A stretch of DNA of 8,982 nucleotides, taken from assembly GCA_964610205.1 (NCBI GenBank), contig CAZSVI010000142.1:1-8982 (forward strand), in the 5' to 3' direction. Below the pieces are notes generated by a model. It saw nothing but the letters and a program-made list of their open reading frames with translations. It was not told the DNA's origin and ran no database searches. This stretch comes from CAZSVI01 sp964610205 (GTDB lineage: Bacteria; Bacillota; Clostridia; DSM-8532). Position numbers and translations under genes: made by a program. Of this stretch, positions 1 through 7,785 are shown piece after piece. How positions within the stretch are numbered: the first letter of the stretch is position 1; each line of letters begins with the position of its first letter.

Positions 1-50
1 GGAAAGATGCGTGTGTGACTTTTCGAGCGGACTCCTAGAATTCTGGTCAT
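1..50 (-). CDS. Possible 5' end of a leftward gene, cut by the window edge
   Basis: An ATG at 48-50 on the minus strand opens a frame that stays open to the edge, giving MTRILGVRSKSHTRIF. It lies about 24 bases downstream of the expected start point of a good sigma-A-like promoter (81-109), which is the main reason to list it. The ribosome binding site is poor: the only purine-rich stretch (AAAGGA, near 74-79) is too far from this ATG. The true start may therefore lie beyond the edge. Sixteen residues are too few to name a family. Confidence 0.25.
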   Translation of the reverse strand, partial: MTRILGVRSKSHTRIF

Positions 51-80
51 CTTATAATGTTTATTTATTATTTCCTTTGC

Positions 81-109
81 ATGGTATCATATAACTTACC
101 GGCTGTCAA
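81..109 (-). promoter_or_regulatory. Sigma-A-type promoter reading leftward
   Basis: On the minus strand a perfect -35 box TTGACA (104-109) is followed after exactly 17 bases by TACCAT (81-86), which matches TATAAT at 4 of 6 positions and has an upstream TG one base away (extended -10). Transcription would start near 74 and run off the left edge. It lies just beyond the decayed UROD fragment, so it more likely serves the gene to the left than the fragment. The hexamers are seen directly; activity is inferred. Confidence 0.55.
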
Positions 110-122
110 TATGTTCTAGATA

Positions 123-139
123 ATTACATATGATTACAT
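123..139. repeat. Twin ATTACAT direct repeats, possible regulator site
   Basis: ATTACAT occurs at 123-129 and again at 133-139, a 10-base period that places both copies on the same face of the helix. The pair lies 14 to 30 bases upstream of the -35 box of the leftward promoter at 81-109, where activators commonly bind. The region is AT-rich, so chance is a real alternative. Confidence 0.25.
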
Positions 140-527
140 CATTTTGAGTTTTTGTCAACGAAAGGACAGGCCACCCCTGACGCAATTGCACTTTGGACAA
201 ACTCCCGAATACGCATGGAAAAGATAACGAGGATTTCCTCCAGTTCATCACGGCAATCGATACTGAAATATGCCGGATTTTCCGAACCGATCAAACGATG
301 CAAAGCGTATCCGGCATGATCAACCATAAACATCACCACTCCCGTTCACCAAGGCGCGCCAGTTTTTGGACGTAATCACCTGCTTCAAACGGAAAAGGCT
401 CGTAGCTGATTGACAGCAGCTTTTTCAAATCTCCCGGTTCCTTCACCATGTGTTTTACGGTATATGACGGCTCACCAATGGTGTAAATACGCTCAATCCC
501 ATGCAAATCCCCCTCCGGAGTATGAAA
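139..527 (-). pseudogene. Decayed uroporphyrinogen decarboxylase-family (UROD) gene fragment
   Basis: Read leftward, two adjoining frames give one continuous UROD-family-like segment. The first (524 to about 340) runs HTPEGDLHGIERIYTIGEPS and on through an EPGDLKKLLSISYEPFPFE region to KLARLGERE, then hits a stop at 333-335. The second (339 to 139) picks up at VVMFMVDHAGYALHRLIGSE, continues through YFSIDCRDELEEI, and ends after SGVACPFVDKNSK. The join is a shift consistent with one lost base near 339-342. There is an in-frame stop at 537-539, just upstream of where the similarity begins. About 130 residues remain of a family usually around 340-400 residues long, so both ends are missing. Members of this branch (not the haem enzyme HemE itself) often sit beside sugar-metabolism genes in Clostridia. 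The family call is from recalled sequence patterns, not a search. A sequencing error could explain the frameshift but not the missing ends. Confidence 0.6.
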
Positions 528-704
528 AATTAGATGTTAGGAGAAATATGCTTACTATAACAACTTCATTGATTAACTGGTACAGCAATTATCATTAGAA
601 TATGCTGGTAAAAGTGCATAATCTGACACATAATATAGTACTGAAAGAAAATTTGTTCCCACACAATAAATTATATCATATTTTATTGTCCATGAGGTTG
701 TAAA
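528..704. other. Intergenic AT-rich stretch
   Basis: No credible gene is seen. The plus strand contains an AGGAG followed by an ATG at 548 and 16 codons, but its spacing is short and the peptide has no recognisable character. The only structured element is the repeat at 663-689. No GC-rich stem followed by a T-run was found to end the operon that stops at 705. Confidence 0.5.
663..689 (-). promoter_or_regulatory. AT-rich inverted repeat containing an extended -10 sequence
   Basis: ACAATAAA (663-670) and TTTATTGT (682-689) form a perfect 8-base inverted repeat around an 11-base centre, 16 bases beyond the stop of the MEMO-CapA gene. The minus strand also carries TG-A-TATAAT (TATAAT at 670-675), an extended -10 box, but the -35 position (693-698) reads ACCTCA and has no match to TTGACA. 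It may be a weak terminator-like structure, a relic promoter for the decayed UROD gene, or a regulator site. A stem of seven A:T pairs and one C:G pair without a T-tract is a poor intrinsic terminator. Confidence 0.35.
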
Positions 705-2672
705 TCAGGGATCCGTTGATTCTGCGGATAAGGACTCTTCTACGGAAACCTGAAAAACCACACATCCCTCCGCTATCCCGCAGCTTGTCCCAAGATCGGC
801 CGACAGGCCGATAAGCCGTTCCATCATTTCCTGAGCGTCGGTTTTCTTTTGAGGAACCACCTGTGTCTTGTTTTCAATTCGTACCGGAATTGCCTTCATG
901 GATTCAAGCACCGTACCGGTATATGTGATTTCCAGAATAAAAGACTCCCGGCTTTCAGGGTGCGCCTGGTCAAAAATAAAATTCCCCAGGCTGTAGACAA
1001 TGGGCTTCCCCTGATACAGCTCTATGCCTTGAAACCGATGCGGATGATGCCCAAGAACCATATCCGCTCCCCGATCAATAAGCCAGTGAGCAAATTGCAT
1101 CTGTTCATCCGTGATGGCATAGCTGTCCTCAATTCCCCAATGAAGCGAAACGAGAAGCAAGTCCACCTGCTCCCGTGCCTTTTTAATGTCCTCTTCCATA
1201 ATGCGGGGGTTTATCGGTGCAACCCCGGGTGTCCCGGAGTCGGCCGCAAACCGGATAGGCGGATTCCCTCCATACTCGGTTCCGGCCATGTCCGTATAGG
1301 CCAGCAAACCTGCCTTTAATCCGTTTTTTTTGACTATGGCCGGTTTTCTCGCCTCCTCAAGGTTTTTGCCCGCTCCCGCAAAACCAATATTATATTTTTC
1401 CAGCAGACTAAGGGTATCGGTAAGGCCATCCCCGTAATAGTCCATGATATGGTTGTTTGCAAGGCTTAAAAGATTGAATCCGGCCAACTCCAGCCCGGTC
1501 ATAATTTCAGGCCCGGCCCTGAGTATAATCTTCCCGTTCGCATCAAGACTCTTCTCCCGGTTTGTGATGGGATGCTCCAGGTTCCCGAATACAATATCCC
1601 CGCGATTCAGCAGGTCGACTGTTTCTAAAAAAGGATACCGGTATCCGGTTTGTATGGCCGTGAGGCCTGACGCGACTCCCCTGCCCAGCATTATATCTCC
1701 GACGGCCATGATGCGTAATTTTTCACCTGGGGGTTCATTTACCCGCTCGGCATTTTGAAAGAATCCAAAAGTAAAATAGCTGGTTGTATAACCGGTTATG
1801 GTATTGCTGATGATATCGGAATTGCTGTGCTCCCACTTTTCCGGCGACCTTGCTCCCAGGTTCGACATGGTATGCAGCAGAAAAAGCGCGGAAGGCCGGG
1901 AGTCCAGATGATCATTGGTCAATGACGGAATCCGTTCGAAATCAAAATCAACCAGCGTATTCTCTGTAATGGTATCCATCCGGTTTGCCTCCTCAAGAGG
2001 CAGGTAATGGGAAAAATCCATTGAAGCGACAAAAAGAACCTTCCTGTCTTTGGTATATTCCGTTATTTTGGATGAAAGCAGACTGATTTTACCGGTATCA
2101 CAGTTCCCCTTCACCAGAAGGGGAAGCACCGGCGTTCCCGGCATATAATAACGGATAAAGGGCATGTGGGAGGAGACGGCGTGATCCTTTTCCATAACAA
2201 AGGTATCCTCTCCAACCACATTATCCTGGATCAACGCATCCACCAAGCCTTTGTCGGCATCCACGTCTCCATAGAGGGTAGAAAACCCGGCTGATGCAGT
2301 GGAGATGTCTGTTTTACCTCTTTTTTCATGATCCGGCCCGATAATGACAATCAAATCATAACTTTGAAGGGAAGTGGTTTTCCAGAAGGACGCAATCATA
2401 TTTGACGCCAACAGATGATGCGGAACAATACCACCCTTTAGTCCCTCGGTATCTTCCCTGTATAATACTGCGGAAGACACCGCGTTTTGAAAAGACGGCT
2501 CATCAAAGTGCAGGCACCCAATAGGATTTCCTTTTCTCAGGAAAGGCGTATAATGCTCTGTCCCTGCCGCTTCCTTCTTCGTCACCGGCTTCTCCCGGCA
2601 GGATAGTGTTATCAGTAAAACAGCCGCCAGCAATACCAAAAAAACGGATGTCAGAACAATTTTTTTCATCAT
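705..2672 (-). CDS. Lipoprotein fusing a MEMO (AmmeMemoRadiSam system B-like) domain to a CapA-type metallophosphatase domain
   Basis: The 655-residue product starts with a lipoprotein signal: KK at 3-4, a hydrophobic core at 5-23 and a lipobox ending LSC with Cys25. This predicts a lipid anchor on the outer face of the membrane. Residues about 55-305 form a MEMO-like domain: PHH (84-86), IIGPDH (110-115), DHAVSSHMPF (163-172) and ASMDFSH (216-222), which correspond to the metal-site histidines and Asp of the family. The conserved Cys ligand that normally follows is absent (LDSRPSALFLL, 256-266). Residues about 318-590 are a CapA/PgsA-like domain of the calcineurin-like metallophosphatase fold: AVGDIMLGR (323-331), GNLEHPI (363-369), ANNHIMDYYGDG (405-416), LHWG (510-513), GHHPHRFQG (541-549) and SLGNFIFD (561-568). 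A short tail carries Cys631 and Cys637. CapA proteins act in capsule or poly-gamma-glutamate assembly; the substrate here is unknown. The ATG overlaps the stop of the upstream gene (ATGA) and lacks a clear ribosome binding site, which suggests translational coupling. A second ATG follows immediately. Confidence 0.9.
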   Translation of the reverse strand: MMKKIVLTSVFLVLLAAVLLITLSCREKPVTKKEAAGTEHYTPFLRKGNPIGCLHFDEPSFQNAVSSAVLYREDTEGLKGGIVPHHLLASNMIASFWKTTSLQSYDLIVIIGPDHEKRGKTDISTASAGFSTLYGDVDADKGLVDALIQDNVVGEDTFVMEKDHAVSSHMPFIRYYMPGTPVLPLLVKGNCDTGKISLLSSKITEYTKDRKVLFVASMDFSHYLPLEEANRMDTITENTLVDFDFERIPSLTNDHLDSRPSALFLLHTMSNLGARSPEKWEHSNSDIISNTITGYTTSYFTFGFFQNAERVNEPPGEKLRIMAVGDIMLGRGVASGLTAIQTGYRYPFLETVDLLNRGDIVFGNLEHPITNREKSLDANGKIILRAGPEIMTGLELAGFNLLSLANNHIMDYYGDGLTDTLSLLEKYNIGFAGAGKNLEEARKPAIVKKNGLKAGLLAYTDMAGTEYGGNPPIRFAADSGTPGVAPINPRIMEEDIKKAREQVDLLLVSLHWGIEDSYAITDEQMQFAHWLIDRGADMVLGHHPHRFQGIELYQGKPIVYSLGNFIFDQAHPESRESFILEITYTGTVLESMKAIPVRIENKTQVVPQKKTDAQEMMERLIGLSADLGTSCGIAEGCVVFQVSVEESLSAESTDP

Positions 2673-5600
2673 CGAACCGTGATAATGTCACGCGGGCTGT
2701 AATGAATCACATTGCTTTCAAGATTGAAAACCGCAGCGTTGTCGGCCGTGTATTCACCTGTATTCACAGCCCGGACAAAGTAGGTAATGATTCGTTCCCG
2801 TCGATCCAGATTATTATGATATATGGAAAACGATACTTTCTGTCCGGATATTTCATGAGGATACCATTCCCTTGTATCGCTATACCCCCACCTTAATCCC
2901 GATGCATACCTGAGGCATGCGGGAAGATAGTCTTCCACCATGTAAATACCGGTAGGCGCCGTCGGTTCAAAATGTACCTTCAGTTCAACCTTGATGTATT
3001 CGGAAGGATCCAGAGTTGTTTGCGAATACCCGTTTCGACCGGTGTATAAACGGCTGACGGATATACGGGGATCGGTTTCGCTCATCTCCCCTATCGGGGC
3101 GGTATAGACCGTTGCGACCGTAATACTTCCACTGATGTTGGAAAACCTTATCTTTAATAACTTGTCGGCTGTCAGCACCATACTGTAAGTATCTCTGCCT
3201 TCCAAGGTTACCGTCTCGGTCTTTCCATCCAGCTCATAGGTAAAGGCGGAACGCATATTCAACGTTTTGATATTGCTTTTTATTGACGCCAGGCGGATTG
3301 CGCCGGTCAATATATCCCGGCTATACATGCTGCTGACATATTCAAAGAGCTTATTCTTCTGAGGCGTGTTCACCTTGTGGGCCAGCAGCGCGCACAGCGA
3401 AGTGGCTTCCTGAATGTCATCACTGTCATATCCTTCCTCCTCACTGTCAATATAGGCGCGGTAATCGTCTTCTTCCAGATAATCTCCGGCAATGTCGGTG
3501 AAAATCAGGCTTGCCTGGTTGATATCCCCGATATAGGCATAGGCCAGGCCGATATAAAGCTTGTCGACAAGCAGCAAATCCGGACTGTTTAAAAGCGCGT
3601 CAAGCTCCGGCATAACGGGTTCACGCAATATCGCAAGACCCCAGTATGATGCGGCGATATCGGTGGAGGTTGCGTTTTCCGAGTCAATCGTGCGGTAAAA
3701 GTAATCCTTCATGCTGTCATAATTGAAGTCGGGATCGTTCAACGAACAAATTTTTGCCGTAAGAACGGGGTTTGCACTGTCATATGGCAAAAGCGCAATC
3801 CCGCCGTTTGAAAGCTGGTAATTTGCTGTATTGTATTCACCGGCAGTATATCCCCATTTTTCCTGGAAATATTCCTCCAATAAAGCCCGTGCCTGCTTTC
3901 TGATAACAATACTGTCAATTCGGTCATACCATGAACAGGACAGATCAATCAGATCCTTCCAGAAGGTTTTGACGTTTTCATTGAAGAAAAACACCTTTGC
4001 CGGCCATTTGACCTCCGGAAATTGGATTTGCTCCGTCAGGTCGGCATACTCGGTCAGGGATTGCTCAATAAATCCGGGAAGTACTTCAAAGGGAAGCATG
4101 ACGGCATCACTGTATTCCCCGTAAACACCGCTTACGGTGTACGTGTAAGATCCTTCTTCCAGTGCTTCAAGCTGAACATTAGCCCTTTCCCCGGCGGGGG
4201 CAGAGGCCGGATATTCCTTCCACAGTTCGCCGTTTTTAGTCACCGTAACCTGATAATTGACCGGTTCACCCTCTTTGACGGCGGTTCCAAAAGACCGCAT
4301 CTGGATCACCGGTTTATCACCGGCAATAAACACATCATGGAACACTGTGTTAACAAAATAGGGCAGTCGGGTGTTCACATTAATCTTGCCGCTACCCGCG
4401 CACAAATCCTCCGTCAGCCCCTGATACGTTACCCTCCATTGTGTCAGATTGTCCGGGAGCTTAACCTGAAAGGTTCCATGGCCATCACTATCCGTCATTA
4501 TCGTTTCAAACAACACCGTGTCCTTAAAATCGGATCGGACATCGGCGGATACATCATCCCCGCCTTCACCGCACTCAGCGCCTCCGTAATAGTTTATATC
4601 CTCAAGCACATTCGTATAGGGAATACTGCCACCGCGATAACCCAACGAAACACTCTGGCTGTAAATACTCTGAAGAAGATTGACCGATTGGGGACTGATG
4701 GCGAAGAACGCTTCATCCACAACCGACAGCAGCACTTCGGCCTTACGGCCCTTGCCTGTAGAATCGGTGACGGCAATATCAAATCGGGCCGTATCACCGG
4801 GGCGGTATTCGGCCGATGAGGGGGTAACCTCAATATTCAGATTGCTGGCCTGAGTGTTGTAGTAAACAGAGCGCATGGATGTTTGCTTCATGTCTTTCCC
4901 GTCAAAGTAAACCGCCATCACACCCATATTGGGGATGAACGCTTTGCTGAACGTAAAGGCACAGGTGGTTTCCCCGGTCAGATAGTAATCCAGCATCCCC
5001 TTTCGGAACTGCATGTATAAGACCTTTTTGTTTTCTTCGGGCTCGCAGATTTTATCATGGTTTTTCAGTGTGACATTCACTTTTTCACCCACATCATAGC
5101 CCTCATCAGACTCTTTGCCGGTTTCCAGAAAATAAGAATCAGCCATATTCCCATTCTGATCATCATTATACCAGGCGTCATACAGGTGATTGGTCTGTAT
5201 GATGGGCCTTCCAAAACCGTCGGCACAGGATATCTGAATATGATAGCCTTTCTTCTCTTCCTTTAGAAAGTCGAAGGTTCCTGTGCCATCCACGGTTTGG
5301 ACATTGAAGCGGTTGATTTCGTTGACATGGCGTTCATAGGAATACCGGGGATAGGTTTTCTTTGAAATAAAACTATAATAGGTCCCTGTCTTTGTGGCGG
5401 TATGATAGGTTTCATAAAGAATGACTTCCATATTGACATCGGTCTTTTCCCCTCTGTATTCCTCTTGCCGGTACCATTCCTTGTACCGGATTCCATCCAC
5501 ATTGATTTTATGGGTTTCGATCTCAACGGTGCAACGATCCTCTTTATCCGTATCGCTTTTGACTTCCACCATGGTGTCCCTGGGGAAAATCGTAAAATTC

Positions 5601-7747
5601 TCATACGCGTTCACCCCGGTTTCTTCCGGATCCGCATTGGATAAATGAATGTATGCGTGTGTTGGATGCCATGATGTGGTTTCCGTGAACGCGTCTATAT
5701 TTAAGACCGCACGGCCGTTTATATCAGTGGTCAACTGTCCTTTGTTGTTTTGGGAAATGTTGTCGATATAGTAATTGAAATTCATCCCGTTAACCGGCGT
5801 GCCTTCAAAGAACTTGGTTTCAAGGTTAAGTTCGAGTTTTTCACCATATTCGACATGCTGTTTATCCAGCGTTGTTTTAACTGTATAGATAGGTTTTGTA
5901 TATTTATTGACGCGGATATTTTTGCTTAAAAGGATCCGATTCTCACCGGCAACTTCTATCCGGTAGTATCCGTCACTCAGGTTCTCATAGGATATGTCGG
6001 CCAGGAACGTATTGGGACCTGTGATGGTTACTTCCTGCTCATCGACGATATTATAGCCCTTTGAGCCAAAATAATTATATGTGTTTTGAGACGACAGCGA
6101 CACGGTAACCTTTTCAGGCGCCGTGTTTCCATCCTTACCGGACAGCATGCCCCAGATACGGACGGTATCATTGGGCATATACAGATTGCGGTCGGTAAAC
6201 AGATAACCCCAATATTCATCCTGTATCCCCTTCGGAGAAAAATCATTGTATCCATATCCGTAATAATCATAGTCGGAATAATAGTAAGAATAATAGCTGC
6301 CGCCGATAGTGGCGTAATAGACGGGATGACCCTGCCTGATTATTTCATAATTCCGGGTATGGGAACGCTCCTCATCAAACACGGCATCATCACAAACAGC
6401 AAGTCCGTCCGGCCTTGTTATCAGTGAAAATCCGTCAAACTTGATCTCAGCGCCTTCCACAGGCTTTGCCTGCTCGGAATCATACACCAGCGCAATGGTT
6501 TTATTATCGGCCGCTCCCACATAAGCCGCCATACCGTTGATTTGAAGGTATGTCCGCCTTTCCATCTCCCCCAGCTTCAACGAGACAATATAATAACCTT
6601 CCGGCAATGGCTCAGGCATCACCAGGTACTGCGTTCCGTAATACCGGTCGGCATCGTCGTCCCTGTCGCTTTGCAGGACGGTATTCATGCTCAGCACCGG
6701 TTCTTTGCCATCCGTATTCTTCGGCCTGTTGTAATGGACGCACCAGAAAGGCCTGCTGTCTTGAACCGCAATGTCCTTTTTAAATTCCTCTCCGGAATTA
6801 TACTGATATACGTTGAATTCCAGTTCCTTTCCCGCTTCCAGGTTGGTTCGTACCGAGAGCATCGGGGCTTCATAGGGGTACAAATTATAAATGTTTCTTG
6901 CGAAATCAAAGGATTCACAACTGTAACCGTAATCCTTCGGCTCCGGTACGGGGACGGTCTGAAAGGAAAAAACCGTATCCTCCTTCAGGAACTGCCCTCC
7001 GGCGGATGTACTGAATCCGCTTTTCACCGTCACCGTATAAATGGTGTCGTAGGAGAGATTCTCAAGGGGAACGAATACCACCGTATTTTTATGGTATTCA
7101 AAACGGCCTTTCACTTCGGGAATGATCTCAAAGTATTTTGAAATATCCCCCGTCTCTTTGTATGAGAAAGTCACTTCAATTCCTGTGTTTACAGGGACAT
7201 AAGTCGCCTGTTCTCTGGGCAGCGTGGAGGTGACAAAAAACTCCTTCCGGGTCTGAAACGCCCATGAATAGGAAATCCCTTTCTCCTCATCGGCAAAAGC
7301 CACCGAATAAACCTGGTTGGGTTTTAATCGCGTCGACGGCTTCAGCAGGTAGTTTTTACCCGTCTTTTTCTGGATGGTGAACTCGGTTTCAGGTGTCATC
7401 GTCATGCTTCCCAGCAGTTGTTCCACCGTATAATCATATTGGCCGAGAATAATATTGAATCCGCTGTCGGCTCCCGCCCCGCTGCTGTCCGTATCCTCCG
7501 GTACCAGCTCAAAGGGCTTTGCCAGATCATAACCGATTGTTTTTTCTGTATTGCCATCTTCCGGTTTGGGTGTTACTGTCGTTTCCTGTTCTGATACCGG
7601 AATTTCATCCCGGGGCCGGAAAACAAAAAAAGCTGCCGTCCCGATAAGCAGAACAAGAACAGCAAGCAATAGAATGACTGCTTTTTTATTCTTCAAAAAG
7701 CTCATTCCTGCTTTATTTAAGGAATTATTATCATTTTCAGGATTCAT
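2669..7747 (-). CDS. Membrane-anchored alpha-2-macroglobulin-like surface protein lacking the thioester motif
   Basis: The product has 1692 residues from the ATG at 7747. An upstream TTG at 7762 also opens this frame, but it overlaps the GGAGG (7756-7760) that sits 8 bases before the ATG, so the ATG is chosen. Basic residues (Lys19-22) and a hydrophobic segment at 23-43 without a lipobox predict a signal anchor with the body outside. Residues about 70-270 look like two Big_5/Ig-like domains (repeated VY/IYTV strand endings). An MG2-type motif is at about 512-535 (YLFTDRNLYMPNDTVRIWG). LSVVDEAFFAI is at about 1007-1017. The diagnostic A2M core runs about 1069-1120 (VRSDFKDTVLFET, then LPDNLTQWRV). 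A helical toroid-like region follows, then a C-terminal MG10-like region (about 1590-1692). No C-x-E-Q is present anywhere among 13 cysteines; the expected place reads SCSWYD around Cys1271. Bacterial A2Ms with the thioester trap proteases; without it the role may be scaffolding or non-covalent binding. A Tyr-rich run lies at 476-502. The usual partner pbpC is not in the window. Confidence 0.9.
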   Translation of the reverse strand: MNPENDNNSLNKAGMSFLKNKKAVILLLAVLVLLIGTAAFFVFRPRDEIPVSEQETTVTPKPEDGNTEKTIGYDLAKPFELVPEDTDSSGAGADSGFNIILGQYDYTVEQLLGSMTMTPETEFTIQKKTGKNYLLKPSTRLKPNQVYSVAFADEEKGISYSWAFQTRKEFFVTSTLPREQATYVPVNTGIEVTFSYKETGDISKYFEIIPEVKGRFEYHKNTVVFVPLENLSYDTIYTVTVKSGFSTSAGGQFLKEDTVFSFQTVPVPEPKDYGYSCESFDFARNIYNLYPYEAPMLSVRTNLEAGKELEFNVYQYNSGEEFKKDIAVQDSRPFWCVHYNRPKNTDGKEPVLSMNTVLQSDRDDDADRYYGTQYLVMPEPLPEGYYIVSLKLGEMERRTYLQINGMAAYVGAADNKTIALVYDSEQAKPVEGAEIKFDGFSLITRPDGLAVCDDAVFDEERSHTRNYEIIRQGHPVYYATIGGSYYSYYYSDYDYYGYGYNDFSPKGIQDEYWGYLFTDRNLYMPNDTVRIWGMLSGKDGNTAPEKVTVSLSSQNTYNYFGSKGYNIVDEQEVTITGPNTFLADISYENLSDGYYRIEVAGENRILLSKNIRVNKYTKPIYTVKTTLDKQHVEYGEKLELNLETKFFEGTPVNGMNFNYYIDNISQNNKGQLTTDINGRAVLNIDAFTETTSWHPTHAYIHLSNADPEETGVNAYENFTIFPRDTMVEVKSDTDKEDRCTVEIETHKINVDGIRYKEWYRQEEYRGEKTDVNMEVILYETYHTATKTGTYYSFISKKTYPRYSYERHVNEINRFNVQTVDGTGTFDFLKEEKKGYHIQISCADGFGRPIIQTNHLYDAWYNDDQNGNMADSYFLETGKESDEGYDVGEKVNVTLKNHDKICEPEENKKVLYMQFRKGMLDYYLTGETTCAFTFSKAFIPNMGVMAVYFDGKDMKQTSMRSVYYNTQASNLNIEVTPSSAEYRPGDTARFDIAVTDSTGKGRKAEVLLSVVDEAFFAISPQSVNLLQSIYSQSVSLGYRGGSIPYTNVLEDINYYGGAECGEGGDDVSADVRSDFKDTVLFETIMTDSDGHGTFQVKLPDNLTQWRVTYQGLTEDLCAGSGKINVNTRLPYFVNTVFHDVFIAGDKPVIQMRSFGTAVKEGEPVNYQVTVTKNGELWKEYPASAPAGERANVQLEALEEGSYTYTVSGVYGEYSDAVMLPFEVLPGFIEQSLTEYADLTEQIQFPEVKWPAKVFFFNENVKTFWKDLIDLSCSWYDRIDSIVIRKQARALLEEYFQEKWGYTAGEYNTANYQLSNGGIALLPYDSANPVLTAKICSLNDPDFNYDSMKDYFYRTIDSENATSTDIAASYWGLAILREPVMPELDALLNSPDLLLVDKLYIGLAYAYIGDINQASLIFTDIAGDYLEEDDYRAYIDSEEEGYDSDDIQEATSLCALLAHKVNTPQKNKLFEYVSSMYSRDILTGAIRLASIKSNIKTLNMRSAFTYELDGKTETVTLEGRDTYSMVLTADKLLKIRFSNISGSITVATVYTAPIGEMSETDPRISVSRLYTGRNGYSQTTLDPSEYIKVELKVHFEPTAPTGIYMVEDYLPACLRYASGLRWGYSDTREWYPHEISGQKVSFSIYHNNLDRRERIITYFVRAVNTGEYTADNAAVFNLESNVIHYSPRDIITVR
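6244..6320 (-). repeat. Tyrosine-rich low-complexity segment inside the A2M-like gene
   Basis: The codons at 6244-6320 encode roughly residues 476-502 and include SYYSYYYSDYDYYGYGYNDF. About half of the residues are Tyr, mixed with Ser, Gly and Asp. It lies just before the MG2-like domain and keeps the frame open, so it looks like a linker or surface loop rather than damage. The DNA is a run of near-repeated TAT/TAC codons and could expand or contract by slippage. Confidence 0.7.
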
Positions 7748-7755
7748 AAAGACAA

Positions 7756-7760
7756 CCTCC
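7756..7760 (-). promoter_or_regulatory. Ribosome binding site that fixes the A2M start
   Basis: GGAGG on the minus strand lies exactly 8 bases before the ATG at 7747. The alternative TTG start at 7762 would overlap this site and have no Shine-Dalgarno of its own. Confidence 0.8.
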
Positions 7761-7785
7761 AATAGAACTCGGATATCGGGTGGGG

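Noticed and set aside
849..1319. A 156-codon plus-strand open frame
   Set aside because: It is antisense to the CapA domain, whose motifs are clear in the other strand.
4563..4574. CGEG near residue 1059 of the A2M-like protein, similar to a GCGEQ thioester
   Set aside because: It lies before the A2M core, in a bait-region-like position, and has Gly in place of the essential Gln.
4022..4819. A 265-codon open frame on the plus strand
   Set aside because: It lies wholly antisense to the A2M-like gene, across its diagnostic A2M core, and its translation resembles no family I know.
6542..7141. A 199-codon plus-strand open frame
   Set aside because: It is antisense to the N-terminal part of the A2M-like gene and shows no recognisable domain.
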